Assembly (NCBI RefSeq): GCF_040049275.1
Contig: NZ_JBDZDT010000002.1
Location: forward strand, 62,001-126,000
DNA: 64,000 bases
From: Aquabacter sp040049275
GTDB lineage: Bacteria; Pseudomonadota; Alphaproteobacteria; Rhizobiales; Xanthobacteraceae
Reading direction: 5' to 3'
Part shown: positions 36,915 through 45,912 of the stretch, piece by piece
Position numbering within the stretch: position 1 is the first letter of the stretch
Layout: every line of letters starts with the position of its first letter
The notes under the pieces: generated by a model
Databases searched by the model: none
Told to the model about the DNA's origin: nothing
What the model saw: the letters and a program-made list of their open reading frames with translations, nothing else
Translations under genes and position numbers: made by a program

Positions 36915-37102
36915 GTTCAACCTCCGCATCGCTTCCCCCTCGCATTATCCCGGAGCAGGCGGCGGGCCGTCGAGGCCACATTCCGCAACGGCATGAAATG
37001 ACACGCACCTGTGAACGCTGCGTCAGGCGGAGGCCGGGCTGCCGTGGGAGCGCGGCGCCAGTGCCTCTCCCGTCCGCCCTCCACTTGGTCTAGAACGCCT
37101 CC

Positions 37103-37834
37103 ATGGTGTTCCTCGACCTTGCAAATCCCACGCGCTTCCTCGCCTGGTCCGGCCGCATCCTGCCGTGGCTCGCGGGCGCGGCCGTGATCGTGCTCGCCCT
37201 CGGCCTCGGCCTCGCCTTCCTGGCGCCGGCAGACTACCAGCAGGGCGAGACGGTCAAGATCATGTATATCCACGTGCCGTTCGCCTGGCTCGCCATGTTC
37301 GGCTATTCGATGATGGCGCTGTCCTCCCTCGGCATCCTGGTCTGGCGCCATCCTTTGGCGGACGTGGCGCACAAAGCGGCGGCGCCCATCGGCGCCACGT
37401 TCACCTTCCTGTGCCTCGTCACCGGCGCGCTGTGGGGGCGGCCCATGTGGGGCACCTATTGGGTGTGGGACGCCCGCCTCACTTCCGTTCTGGTGCTGCT
37501 GCTGCTCTATCTCGGCCTCATCGCCCTGCGCTCGGCGGTGGACGATCCCGGCCGGGCGGGGCGGGCGGCGGCGGTGCTCACCCTGGTGGGCGTGGTGAAC
37601 CTGCCCATTGTGAAATTCTCCGTGGACTGGTGGAACACCCTGCACCAGCCGGCCTCCGTGTTCCGCATGGACGGGCCGACCATCGATCCCTCTTTGTTGC
37701 GCCCGCTTCTGGTCTGCGCGCTGGGCTTCACTTTGCTGTTCCTGGCGCTGCACATGCTCGCCATGCGCACGGAAATCCTGCGCCGGCGGGTCGAGGCGCT
37801 GGAGGCGCGGGCGGCGGCGGAGGCTCTGGCCTGA
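37103..37834 (+). CDS. ccmC: Haem exporter/chaperone membrane protein CcmC
   Basis: A 243-residue protein with six helices that delivers haem to CcmE during cytochrome c maturation. The tryptophan-rich periplasmic motif reads GRPMWGTYWVWDARLTS, with flanking haem-ligand histidines in YIHVPFAWL and NTLHQPASV. Unusually, ccmA and ccmB do not precede it; the upstream gene is a divergent DUF6152 protein. It overlaps ccmD by 1 nt. Confidence 0.95.
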   Translation: MVFLDLANPTRFLAWSGRILPWLAGAAVIVLALGLGLAFLAPADYQQGETVKIMYIHVPFAWLAMFGYSMMALSSLGILVWRHPLADVAHKAAAPIGATFTFLCLVTGALWGRPMWGTYWVWDARLTSVLVLLLLYLGLIALRSAVDDPGRAGRAAAVLTLVGVVNLPIVKFSVDWWNTLHQPASVFRMDGPTIDPSLLRPLLVCALGFTLLFLALHMLAMRTEILRRRVEALEARAAAEALA

Positions 37835-37995
37835 TGTCCCACACGCTGTTCATCGCCGCCGCCTATGGCGTCGCCGCACTGGGCCTTGCGGCCCTCACGC
37901 TCCATCTCGTCCTGGACAATCGCGCCCAGCGCCGGGCGCTGGCGGAGCTGGAAGCGCGCGGCGTGCGGCGGCGCTCTGAAAGACGCCAGCCATGA
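37834..37995 (+). CDS. ccmD: Haem exporter protein CcmD
   Basis: A 53-residue single-helix protein (helix about 5-28) with a basic C-terminal tail (RAQRRALAELEARGVRRR), the form of CcmD. It releases haem-loaded CcmE from CcmABC. It starts in the TGATG overlap with the ccmC stop and overlaps ccmG by 4 nt. Too short to find without its neighbours. Confidence 0.88.
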   Translation: MSHTLFIAAAYGVAALGLAALTLHLVLDNRAQRRALAELEARGVRRRSERRQP

Positions 37996-38588
37996 CCGCG
38001 CCCGACACCGCCCCGCGCCGCCGCCGGCCCTTGCTGCTGATCCTCCCCGCTTTGGTGTTCGCGGCGCTGGCGGGACTGTTCTTGGTGCGCCTGTTCTCGG
38101 GTGATCCCTCGCGCATCCCTTCCGCGCTCATCGGCCGTCCCGCGCCGGCGGTGGACCTTGCCCCCTTGCCGGGGTTGCTCAAGGACGGCGTCCCGGTGCC
38201 CGGCATCGCGGCGGGCGACTTCAAGGGCAAGGTCACCCTGGTGAATGTGTGGGCGTCCTGGTGCGCGCCCTGCCGGGAGGAGCATCCCCTGCTGATGGCG
38301 CTCGCCCGCGACCCGCGCCTCCAGGTGGTGGGCATCAATTACAAGGACACGCCGGAGAATGCCCGGCGCTTCCTGGGCCAGAACGGCCTGCCCTTCTCGG
38401 CCGTGGGGGTGGACCCCAATGGCCGCGCGGCCATCGACTGGGGGGTCTATGGCGTGCCGGAGACCTTCCTCGTCGGCCCGGACGGCGCCATCGCCTACAA
38501 GTTCGTCGGGCCACTCAACGAGGCTGGCATAAAGGACGTGCTGCTGCCTCTGGCGGCAAAGCTCAGCGCGGCGCCTCCGGCGCGGTGA
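37992..38588 (+). CDS. ccmG: Thiol:disulfide interchange protein CcmG/DsbE
   Basis: A 198-residue membrane-anchored periplasmic thioredoxin that reduces apocytochrome c. Residues about 13-36 are the anchor helix; the active site is WASWCAPCREEH, and the glutamate-rich binding groove and cis-Pro (GVPETFLVG) are in place. It completes ccmCDG. Its 3' end overlaps the convergent yciB gene by 26 nt. Confidence 0.94.
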   Translation: MTAPDTAPRRRRPLLLILPALVFAALAGLFLVRLFSGDPSRIPSALIGRPAPAVDLAPLPGLLKDGVPVPGIAAGDFKGKVTLVNVWASWCAPCREEHPLLMALARDPRLQVVGINYKDTPENARRFLGQNGLPFSAVGVDPNGRAAIDWGVYGVPETFLVGPDGAIAYKFVGPLNEAGIKDVLLPLAAKLSAAPPAR

Positions 38589-39168
38589 CGCCTTCCGGCT
38601 CCTTCAGCTCGTGCTTGGCCATGAGCGGGGCCTGGGCAAAGGCGAACAGGATGGTGAGCGGCAGGTAGCCGAAGGTCTTGAAGCTGACCCAGGTGTCCGT
38701 GGAGAAGTTGCGCCACACCAGCTCGTTCACCACCGCCATCACCAGGAAGAACACGCCCCAGCGCACGGTGAGGATGCGCCAGCCGGCGTCGGTGAGCTTC
38801 ATCATGCCGTCGAACACATAAGGCAGGAGCGGCTTGTTGAAGGCGAGACCGCCGAGCAGCGCGAGGCCGAACAAGGCGTTCACCAGGGTCGGCTTCAGCT
38901 TGATGAAATGGTCGTCCTGGAGCACCAGGGTCAGCGTGCCGAACACCATGACCACCAGGGCCGAGATGAGCGGCATGACGGCGATGCGCCGCGCCAGCAC
39001 CCACATGGCTCCCAGCGCCAGGAGGGTCGCCACCATGAAGAGGCCGGTGGCGAGATAGATGCCGCCATAGGAATTGCCCACGAAGAACAGGACCAGCGGT
39101 CCCAGCTCCAGGGCGATCTTGAGGCCCGGGCTCATCTTGCGGGCGGCGGGTGCGGCAGTGTCGGTCAT
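38563..39168 (-). CDS. yciB: Inner-membrane-spanning protein YciB (septation protein A)
   Basis: A 201-residue protein with five or six helices, matching YciB/IspA: LELGPLVLFFVGNSYGGIYLATG at the start, and VFFLVMAVVNELVWRNFSTDTWVSFKTFG near the end. It is involved in cell-envelope synthesis and septation in enterobacteria. The true start is the ATG at 39168; the open frame extends upstream only as a shadow of mtgA. It is the second gene after mtgA on the same strand and converges on ccmG. Confidence 0.92.
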   Translation of the reverse strand: MTDTAAPAARKMSPGLKIALELGPLVLFFVGNSYGGIYLATGLFMVATLLALGAMWVLARRIAVMPLISALVVMVFGTLTLVLQDDHFIKLKPTLVNALFGLALLGGLAFNKPLLPYVFDGMMKLTDAGWRILTVRWGVFFLVMAVVNELVWRNFSTDTWVSFKTFGYLPLTILFAFAQAPLMAKHELKEPEGVTAPEAPR

Positions 39169-39221
39169 GAAAATCCTCTCCCGCTCCTTCTGCCGAGCCT
39201 CGGCGGCAGGATCAAGGCGTT

Positions 39222-39902
39222 TCAACGGGAGAGGCCGAGGCAGGACACGATGTCCGGCCCCTCGGCGACGGTCCGCGCCTCCAGCCGGCCCGCCAGCCGC
39301 CGCACACCGGGACTGGGCCGGCCGGCATCGCGCCGGTGCGGGTTGGGCAGCATCACCGCCAGCAGCGCCGCCTGGCTGGCATTGACCTGGCTTGCATGGA
39401 TGCGCAAAGCGCGCTGTGCGCCCGCCTCCACGCCGAATTCCCCGTCCGGCCCCCATTCGGCGATGTTGAGGTAGATTTCCAGCAGCCGCCTCTTGCTCAG
39501 CACCAGATCGAGCCAGAGCGCCAAAGGAAGCTCCAACCCCTTGCGGATGAAGGAGCGGCTGTTCCACAGGAACAGGTTCTTGGCGGTCTGCATGGGGATG
39601 GTGGAGGCCCCGCGCGCCTCTTCGATGTCGTCGTCCGCCCGGTCGATGGCCGCCTGGATCTCGACGAGATCCACGCCCCAGTGCAGGCAATAGCGGGCAT
39701 CCTCCGACGCGATGACGGTGCGGATGAGGGCGGGGGACATCTGCGACAGGGGCGTCCAGACCCGTTCCACCCGCTGGCCGGTGGTCCAGCGCCAGAGCAT
39801 CAGTGTGGAGACCGGATTAATGACGGCATAGGCTACGGAGAGCACGAACGGCACGAGCGCGATGGCGGCCAGAACCAGCACGATGATCTTGAGGCGCCTC
39901 AT
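39222..39902 (-). CDS. mtgA: Monofunctional biosynthetic peptidoglycan transglycosylase
   Basis: A 226-residue GT51 transglycosylase that polymerises lipid II. One N-terminal membrane anchor (about 5-28) precedes the catalytic domain, with the key Glu in VIASEDARYCLHWG and the second conserved block GASTIPMQTAKNLFLW, then KRRLLEIYLNIAEWG. The start is placed at 39902; a GTG nine codons earlier is possible, because GGAG lies 13 bp before the ATG. It is divergent from a polyprenyl synthase. Confidence 0.93.
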   Translation of the reverse strand: MRRLKIIVLVLAAIALVPFVLSVAYAVINPVSTLMLWRWTTGQRVERVWTPLSQMSPALIRTVIASEDARYCLHWGVDLVEIQAAIDRADDDIEEARGASTIPMQTAKNLFLWNSRSFIRKGLELPLALWLDLVLSKRRLLEIYLNIAEWGPDGEFGVEAGAQRALRIHASQVNASQAALLAVMLPNPHRRDAGRPSPGVRRLAGRLEARTVAEGPDIVSCLGLSR

Positions 39903-40053
39903 CCCGCGTCCGATCTCCTTTTCCACATGAACGGCCCAGCCAAAGCTAAGGTTCCCCAAGGCCAAGATCCCTTGGCCTTCCGTCCGGGAGCTTGACCGGC
40001 GCGCGCCGTTGGGGCACGCGGAGCGGACAAGCTCAATTTCCCGTGACGGCTCC

Positions 40054-40983
40054 GTGACTGACGCTTCTTTCACAACGCGCCTGAAGGCCGCCGCAGATCT
40101 CACGGAGGCGCGGCTGGCCCGTGCTTTGGCGGCGCCGCCGCTGGAGGGCGAACGGCTGCGGCCCGAGCGGCTCCTCGCAGCCATGCGCCACGGCAGCCTC
40201 GACGGCGGCAAGCGCTTGCGGCCGTTCCTCGTGCTGGAGAGCGCGGCTTTGTTCGGCATCGCGCCCAACGCAGCGGCCACCGCGGCTGCGGCCATCGAGT
40301 GCGTGCATTGCTATTCGCTGGTCCATGACGACCTCCCGGCCATGGACAACGACCTGCTCCGGCGCGGCCGGCCCACGGTCCATGCCGCCTATGGCGAGGC
40401 AACCGGCATTCTCGCCGGGGATGCCCTCCTCACCCTCGCCTTCGACCTTCTGGCGGGCGAGGACGCCCATCCCGATCCTGGCGTGCGCATCGAGCTGGTG
40501 CGGGTCCTGGCGCGGGCCGCGGGCCTTGGCGGCATGGCGGGCGGGCAGATGCTGGACCTGACCGCGGAGGGGCGCTTTGCGGACGGGGTGCCGCTCGCCC
40601 TCGCCTTGACGGAGATCCGCGACCTCCAGGCCATGAAGACCGGCGCCCTTCTGGCCGCCGCCGTCAATATGGGTGGCCTGCTGGGGGGGGCGGATACCGC
40701 GCAGCGAGAGGCCTTGGCCATTTATGGCCGGGCGCTGGGCGCTGCGTTCCAGATCGCCGACGACATCCTCGACCTTGAAGGGACGCAGGAGGCGGTGGGC
40801 AAGGCCGTGGGCAAGGATGCGGAGGCCGGAAAGGCGACCGTCGTCGCCGCCCTCGGCCGCGACGCGGCGGGGGAACTTCTGGCAACCCTCGTAGCGGAGG
40901 CAGAAACGGCGCTCTCGCCCTTCGGCGCCCGCGGCACGGTGCTGGCGGAAGCGGCGCGGTTCGTGGCGGAGCGCAAGAGCTGA
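40054..40983 (+). CDS. ispA: Farnesyl/short-chain polyprenyl diphosphate synthase
   Basis: A 309-residue all-helical prenyl synthase making farnesyl diphosphate (possibly geranylgeranyl diphosphate) from IPP and DMAPP. The first aspartate motif is DDLPAMDND (DDxxxxD type, typical of bacterial FPP synthase), the second DDILD; GGKRLRPFL is also conserved. The GTG at 40054 gives a family-sized protein; a TTG at 40009 would add 15 residues, and neither has a strong ribosome site. No dxs or xseB gene follows, unlike in many proteobacteria. Confidence 0.9.
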   Translation: MTDASFTTRLKAAADLTEARLARALAAPPLEGERLRPERLLAAMRHGSLDGGKRLRPFLVLESAALFGIAPNAAATAAAAIECVHCYSLVHDDLPAMDNDLLRRGRPTVHAAYGEATGILAGDALLTLAFDLLAGEDAHPDPGVRIELVRVLARAAGLGGMAGGQMLDLTAEGRFADGVPLALALTEIRDLQAMKTGALLAAAVNMGGLLGGADTAQREALAIYGRALGAAFQIADDILDLEGTQEAVGKAVGKDAEAGKATVVAALGRDAAGELLATLVAEAETALSPFGARGTVLAEAARFVAERKS

Positions 40984-40994
40984 CCTCCAACAGG

Positions 40995-41034
40995 CCCCCT
41001 CCCAACCCTCCCCCGCAAGCGGGAGAGGGCTTTT
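40995..41034 (+). terminator. Pyrimidine-rich palindrome, probable terminator after the prenyl synthase
   Basis: CCCTCCCCCGC-AA-GCGGGAGAGGG, with one mismatch, is followed by CTTTTCCC. It fits a rho-independent terminator for the prenyl synthase. The left part (CAACCCTCCCCCGCAAG, 41003-41019) is identical to a stretch inside dnaE2 at about 55249, so it is also a copy of a dispersed repeat. Confidence 0.65.
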
Positions 41035-41148
41035 CCCGTTGCGCCGGCCGCGCGAACTCCCTCTCCAACTTGCGGGGAAGGGGCAGTGGCGCGATCCCCT
41101 TCAAAGGGCATCCCCCTTCGCCCCCGCCCGTGATAGCCTCGCCGCGCC

Positions 41149-42522
41149 GTGACTGATCGACCGCACCGCTCCCTCATCAGCCGCCGCGCCTTCCTGGCCG
41201 GGGCGTCCGCTTTGCCTTTGGCATCGCTTGGTGCCGCGCGGGCGCTGGGCCAAGTGCCGGCGTCGGGTCAGGTGGATGTGGTGATCATCGGCGCGGGCGC
41301 CGCCGGCATCGCCGCCGCCCGCCGGGTGGCCGCTGCGGGGCGCACCTATGCGCTGCTGGAGGCGACCAAGCGCCCGGGCGGGCGCGCCGTGACCGACACC
41401 TCCATCTTCGGGCGGCCCTTCGATCTCGGGGCCTTCCGCCTCTACAATCCCTTGAGCAATTCGCTGGTGGAGATCGGCGACGAGACCGGCGCGGAGCTCT
41501 ATTCGGCTCCGGACGCTGCCCGCCTCTATGTGAACGGGCGCGAGGCGCGGGAAAGCGATTACGAGGATTTCGTCTCCAGCGTCCGGCGCGGCGAGCGCGC
41601 CATCGGCGCGGCGGGCGATGCGGGGCGCGACCTTCCCGCCGCCCGCGTGCTGCCCGATCTTGGTCCCTGGGCCGCGAGCGCGGCCTTCATCATGGGTCCC
41701 TATACCTGCGCGAAGGAGCTGGACCAGGTATCCAGCATCGACTTCTCCCGCGCCGAGGAGCGGGATGCGGGTGCGTTCATCCGCACCGGGGTGGGCTCCT
41801 TTATGGCGGGCCTTGCCTCCCCGCTCACGGTGCGTTTCGAGACGGTGGCGAACTCCATCGATCTCGGCCCGCGCATGGCGCAGGTGTTCACCAACAAGGG
41901 CACCGTCTCGGGGCGCATGGTGATCGTCGCCGTGCCGCCCAGCATCATCAATGCCGGCAAGCTGCGCATTCCCTATCTGCCGACGCGCTATCGCGCGGCG
42001 GTGGAGCGCATCACGCTCGGCGCCTACGACCACATCGCATTCGAATGGCCCGGCAACCCGCTGCGCCTGCGGGAGGATGAGACCGTGCAGGTGAAGGCAC
42101 AGGATGCCCGCACCTTCGCTTTGGTGGCGCGGCTCGGCGGTTCGAACATCCACATGCTCGAAGTGGGCGGAAAGCTCGCCCAGCAACTGGCGGACGGCCA
42201 GCCCCAGGCCGGTGCTGCCTTCCTGAAAGAGGCGCTGACGCGGGAGTTCGGCGCCTCCGCCGCGGCCAAGGTGGGCAAGGTGCACCACACGCGCTGGAGC
42301 AAGGAGCCGTTCGCGCTCGGCGCATGGTCCTGCGCCTTGCCGGGCGCGGGCAATCTGCGGCGCGCGTTCACGGAGGTGGTGAACGGCCGGCTCCTGTTCG
42401 CCGGCGAGCATGCCCACGAGACCCAATGGGGCACGCTGCACGGCGCCTGGAACTCCGGCGAGCGCGCCGCCACCCAGGCGTTACGGCAACTCGGCGTCGG
42501 CAGCGCGAATCTGGCGCAATAA
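41149..42522 (+). CDS. Tat-exported FAD-dependent amine oxidase-family protein
   Basis: A 457-residue flavoprotein. A twin-arginine signal (SRRAFLAGASALPLASLG) covers about residues 10-36. The FAD fold follows: VDVVIIGAGAAGIAAARRVA, the ribityl-binding GRAVTDTSIFGRPFDLGAF, and the C-terminal motif LLFAGEHAHETQWGTLHGAW, typical of monoamine oxidases. Thus it is folded with FAD in the cytoplasm and moved to the periplasm, where it likely oxidises an amine or amino acid. The start is GTG at 41149. It is co-directional with the prenyl synthase but separated from it by a terminator. Confidence 0.87.
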   Translation: MTDRPHRSLISRRAFLAGASALPLASLGAARALGQVPASGQVDVVIIGAGAAGIAAARRVAAAGRTYALLEATKRPGGRAVTDTSIFGRPFDLGAFRLYNPLSNSLVEIGDETGAELYSAPDAARLYVNGREARESDYEDFVSSVRRGERAIGAAGDAGRDLPAARVLPDLGPWAASAAFIMGPYTCAKELDQVSSIDFSRAEERDAGAFIRTGVGSFMAGLASPLTVRFETVANSIDLGPRMAQVFTNKGTVSGRMVIVAVPPSIINAGKLRIPYLPTRYRAAVERITLGAYDHIAFEWPGNPLRLREDETVQVKAQDARTFALVARLGGSNIHMLEVGGKLAQQLADGQPQAGAAFLKEALTREFGASAAAKVGKVHHTRWSKEPFALGAWSCALPGAGNLRRAFTEVVNGRLLFAGEHAHETQWGTLHGAWNSGERAATQALRQLGVGSANLAQ

Positions 42523-42532
42523 CCTCCCGCTT

Positions 42533-42604
42533 CGTCATGGCCGGGCTCGACCCCGCCATCTCCCTCCGTGGCGAGAGATCCCCGGATCAAGTCCGGGGAC
42601 GACG
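42533..42604. repeat. Chimeric palindromic repeat in a convergent gap
   Basis: The left end is CGTCATGGCCGGGCTCGACC (GGGCTTGTCCC family, mutated), and the right end GATCCCCGGATCAAGTCCGGGG (GGACTTGATCC family). Both half-elements form hairpins. It spans almost the whole gap between two convergent stop codons (10 and 7 bp away). Confidence 0.8.
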
Positions 42605-42611
42605 GTCGGAT

Positions 42612-43952
42612 CTACCCGCCCGGCTTCAGCGTCTCCAGGAAGCGCACGGGGGCGCCGTTGGACGGGCCGGTCAGCTCGCCCTCCCACATCACCTTGTGGC
42701 CGCGCACGAAGGTGCCCACGGGCCAGCCGGTGACCTCCTTGCCGTCATAGGGCGTCCATTTGGAGCGCGAAGCGATCCAGTCGGCGGTGATGGTGGCGCG
42801 GCGCTTCAGGTCCACCACGGTGAAGTCGGCGTCATAGCCCGCCATGATCCGCCCCTTGCAGGCGATGTTGAACAGCCGCGCCGGCCCAGCGCTGGAGAGG
42901 TCCACGAAGCGCTCCAGCGAGAGCCGCCCGTTCGCCACATGGTCCAGCATCAGCGGCACCAGGGTCTGCACGCCGGTCATGCCCGACGGGCTTTCGGGAT
43001 AGGGCTTGGCCTTCTCCTCCAGGGTGTGCGGGGCATGGTCGGAGCCGAGCACGTCCACAACGCCGTTGGCGATGCCGGCCCAGATGGCGTCGCGGTGGCG
43101 CGCCTCGCGCACCGGCGGGTTCATCTGCGCCAGCGTGCCGAGCCGCTGGTAGCATTCGGGCGCCGTCATGGTGAGGTGGTGGGGCGTCACCTCCACCGAG
43201 GCGACGTCGCGATGGTCCGCGAGATATTCCATCTCCTCGGCGGTGGTCACATGCAGCACATGCACCCGCGCGCCCACGTCGCGCGCCAGGGTGACGAGCC
43301 GGCGGGTGGCGGTCAGCGCCGCGATCTCGTCGCGCCAGACCGGGTGGGAGGAGGCGTCGCCCGGCACGCGCAGGGGCTTGCGCTCGTTCAGGCGCGGCTC
43401 GTCCTCGCAATGGAAGGCGGCACGGCGGCGGATCACCTTCAGGATCGCGCGCACGCCGGGATCGTCCGCCACCAGCAGCGAGCCGGTGGAGGAGCCGATG
43501 AACACCTTGATGCCCGCCGCGCCCGGCAGGCGTTCCAGCTCCGGCAGGTCCGCCACATTCTCGTGGGTGCCGCCCACATAGAAGGCGAAATCGCAATGCA
43601 TGCGGTTGGTGCCGCGGCGGATCTTGTCTTCCAAAGCGGCGGCGTCGGTGGTCTGGGGATTGGTGTTCGGCATCTCGAATACGGCGGTCACCCCGCCCAT
43701 GACAGCCGCACGGGAGCCGGTCTCCAGATCCTCTTTCTGCTCCAGGCCCGGCTCGCGGAAATGCACCTGGGTGTCGATGACGCCGGGCAGGATGTGCAGC
43801 CCCGTGCAGTCGATCACCTCACCCGCCTGTGCGGCCGAGAGCGAGCCGATGGCGCGGATGCGGCCGTCTTTCACGCCCACGTCGCGCACGGCCGCGCCGT
43901 CCGGGGTGACGACGGTGCCGCCTTTCAGGAGGAGGTCCAAGGTGTCGGCCAT
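42612..43952 (-). CDS. pyrC: Dihydroorotase (class I-type)
   Basis: A 446-residue amidohydrolase of the pyrimidine pathway. Metal ligands DTQVHFREPG (HxH), the KVFIGSSTGSLL stretch with the carbamylated-Lys region, FHCEDEP, VLHVTTAEEME and the final Asp in LGSDHAPHT are all visible. It resembles long AllB/PyrC-type dihydroorotases used by many Hyphomicrobiales, often annotated dihydroorotase; allantoinase is less likely because no purine genes are nearby. It is divergent from ygfZ. Confidence 0.9.
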   Translation of the reverse strand: MADTLDLLLKGGTVVTPDGAAVRDVGVKDGRIRAIGSLSAAQAGEVIDCTGLHILPGVIDTQVHFREPGLEQKEDLETGSRAAVMGGVTAVFEMPNTNPQTTDAAALEDKIRRGTNRMHCDFAFYVGGTHENVADLPELERLPGAAGIKVFIGSSTGSLLVADDPGVRAILKVIRRRAAFHCEDEPRLNERKPLRVPGDASSHPVWRDEIAALTATRRLVTLARDVGARVHVLHVTTAEEMEYLADHRDVASVEVTPHHLTMTAPECYQRLGTLAQMNPPVREARHRDAIWAGIANGVVDVLGSDHAPHTLEEKAKPYPESPSGMTGVQTLVPLMLDHVANGRLSLERFVDLSSAGPARLFNIACKGRIMAGYDADFTVVDLKRRATITADWIASRSKWTPYDGKEVTGWPVGTFVRGHKVMWEGELTGPSNGAPVRFLETLKPGG

Positions 43953-44024
43953 GGGGCAGGGCTCTCTTGAGAGGGATCGACGGGGGCTTTAAGTCTCATA
44001 GCGAATTCTGACAAGGACCGGGCC

Positions 44025-44873
44025 ATGCCCTTTGCTTTTCTTCCCGACCGCGCCGTGCTCCGGGTCTCAGGGCCGGAGGCGCGCCATTTCCTGCACAATG
44101 TGGTCACCTGCAACGTGGAGACGCTGGAAGAGGGCGGCTCGCGCTTCGGTGCGATCCTGACCCCCCAGGGCAAGATCATCTGCGATTTCCTCGTCCATGC
44201 GCCGGCCGGTGCGCCGGACACCTTCCTCCTCGATGCGCCCCGCGCGCTCGCAGGCGACCTCCTGAAGCGGCTCACCCTTTATCGCCTGCGCGCCAAGGTG
44301 GAGCTGGCGCTGAAGGACGGGCTGGCCGTGGCGGCGGCCTGGGGCGAGGATGTCGGGCTTCCCGAGGGAGCGGAGGCCTTTCCTGATCCGCGCCTGCCGG
44401 CGCTGGGCGCGCGCCTCATCCTGCCGCGCGAGGCGGCCGAAGCCCTGAGCGGGGATGCGGAAGCCTATGACGCGCACCGCATTGCGCTGGGCATCCCGAA
44501 GGGCGGCGCCGACTTCACCTATGGCGATGCGTTCCCGCACGAGACTGACATGGATCAGCTGGACGGCATCGATTTCAAGAAGGGTTGCTATGTGGGCCAG
44601 GAGGTGGTGAGCCGCATGCAGCACCGCGGCACCGCCCGCACCCGCTCTGTCATGGCCGTGTTCGAGAATGCGCCCGAAGCAGGCTCGGAAATTCTTGCGG
44701 GTGAAAAGACGGTGGGCCGCGTTGGTTCCTCCGCCGACGGGCATGGCATTGCGCTCGTGCGTCTGGATCGGGTGGCAGATGCCAAGGCGGCGGGGCTATC
44801 GTTCATGGCAGCCGGCATCGAGGTGACGCTAAAAAAGCCCGACTGGGCGCATTTCGAGATGGGGGACGCGTAA
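44025..44873 (+). CDS. ygfZ: Folate-binding iron-sulfur cluster repair protein YgfZ
   Basis: A 282-residue GcvT-like folate-binding protein that supports assembly or repair of iron-sulfur enzymes such as MiaB. The signature KKGCYVGQEVVSRMQHRG with its key Cys is at about 184-201. It overlaps tag by 1 nt (TAATG), so the two are coupled. The pyrC-ygfZ-tag order is common in alphaproteobacteria. Confidence 0.93.
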   Translation: MPFAFLPDRAVLRVSGPEARHFLHNVVTCNVETLEEGGSRFGAILTPQGKIICDFLVHAPAGAPDTFLLDAPRALAGDLLKRLTLYRLRAKVELALKDGLAVAAAWGEDVGLPEGAEAFPDPRLPALGARLILPREAAEALSGDAEAYDAHRIALGIPKGGADFTYGDAFPHETDMDQLDGIDFKKGCYVGQEVVSRMQHRGTARTRSVMAVFENAPEAGSEILAGEKTVGRVGSSADGHGIALVRLDRVADAKAAGLSFMAAGIEVTLKKPDWAHFEMGDA

Positions 44874-45478
44874 TGGCGAGCCTGGTTCATACGGACGGCC
44901 TTCACCGCTGCCCCTGGTGTGGCACCGACCCGCTCTACATGGCCTATCACGACGAGGAATGGGGCGTGCCGGAGCGGGATTCGCGGGCGCTGTTCGAGAA
45001 GCTGCTGCTGGACGGCTTCCAGGCCGGGCTCGCCTGGATCACCATCCTGCGCAAGCGCGACAACTTCCGCCGCGCCTTCGACGGCTTCGATCCGGAGGTG
45101 ATCGCCCGCTATGACGAGGCCAAGAAGGACGCGCTCATGGCGGATGCCGGCATCGTGCGCAACCGGGCCAAGATCGAGGGCGCCGTGCTCTCCGCCCGCG
45201 CCTATCTGGACCTCAGGGACAAGGGCGTCGATTTCTCCACCCTCATGTGGGAGAGCGTCGGCGGCGAGACCTTTGTGCGCCGGCCACGGACGCTGTCCGA
45301 GATTCCGGCCGAGACGCCAGAATCCAAGGCGCTGTCGAAGCGGTTGAAGGCGGCCGGCTTCAGGTTCGTCGGCCCCACCATCGTCTATGCGGCCATGCAG
45401 GCGTGCGGCCTCGTGGACGATCACATCGCCGACTGCCATCGGGCGCAGCCATCTTCAAAGCGCCGCGGCCGGGCCTGA
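44873..45478 (+). CDS. tag: DNA-3-methyladenine glycosylase I
   Basis: A 201-residue base-excision enzyme that removes 3-methyladenine. The zinc ligands are in CPWCGTDPLYMAYHDEEWG at the N-terminus and DDHIADCHR near the C-terminus; the catalytic Glu and stacking residues lie in that first motif and in GFQAGLAWITILRKR. Length is typical. It shares a transcript with ygfZ. Confidence 0.95.
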   Translation: MASLVHTDGLHRCPWCGTDPLYMAYHDEEWGVPERDSRALFEKLLLDGFQAGLAWITILRKRDNFRRAFDGFDPEVIARYDEAKKDALMADAGIVRNRAKIEGAVLSARAYLDLRDKGVDFSTLMWESVGGETFVRRPRTLSEIPAETPESKALSKRLKAAGFRFVGPTIVYAAMQACGLVDDHIADCHRAQPSSKRRGRA

Positions 45479-45488
45479 CAAAGACGGG

Positions 45489-45911
45489 CTATTGCCCGTC
45501 GAGCCGCTGGGAGAAGACGATGCGCGGCTCTTCCTCATAGCCGATGGCGGCATAGAAGGCCCGCACCTGATCGTTCTCGGGGCGCACCATGAGCATAAGC
45601 TTGGGCACGCCCCGGGCGCGCAGCCAGTCTTCCGCGGCGCGTGTCAGGCGCCGGCCATAGCCCTGGCGAGCCAGGTGCTGTGCCACGGCGAGATAGTAGA
45701 TCCAGCCGCGATGGCCGTCATGGCCCACCATGACCGAGCCCGCGATGGCCCCCTCCGCCCGCGCCACGAGGATGGTGGAATGGGGGCCGCGGCGGGCAAG
45801 GGCGATATCGGCGCGCGGATCGTTCCACGGGCGCAGCAGGCCCGCTTCCCGCCAGAGGATGATCAGCGCTTCCACATCCGCGTCGCCCGCATGGCCGATC
45901 ACCGCATCCAT
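45489..45911 (-). CDS. GNAT-family acetyltransferase, YpeA-like
   Basis: A 140-residue single-domain N-acetyltransferase close to E. coli YpeA. The acetyl-CoA-binding motif reads LAVAQHLARQGYGRRL and the C-terminal MVRPENDQVRAFYAAIGYEEE is conserved. The start at 45911 gives the standard length. It begins 1 bp after the tsaC-like stop codon, so it is in the same transcript. Target is unknown. Confidence 0.9.
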   Translation of the reverse strand: MDAVIGHAGDADVEALIILWREAGLLRPWNDPRADIALARRGPHSTILVARAEGAIAGSVMVGHDGHRGWIYYLAVAQHLARQGYGRRLTRAAEDWLRARGVPKLMLMVRPENDQVRAFYAAIGYEEEPRIVFSQRLDGQ

Positions 45912-45912
45912 C

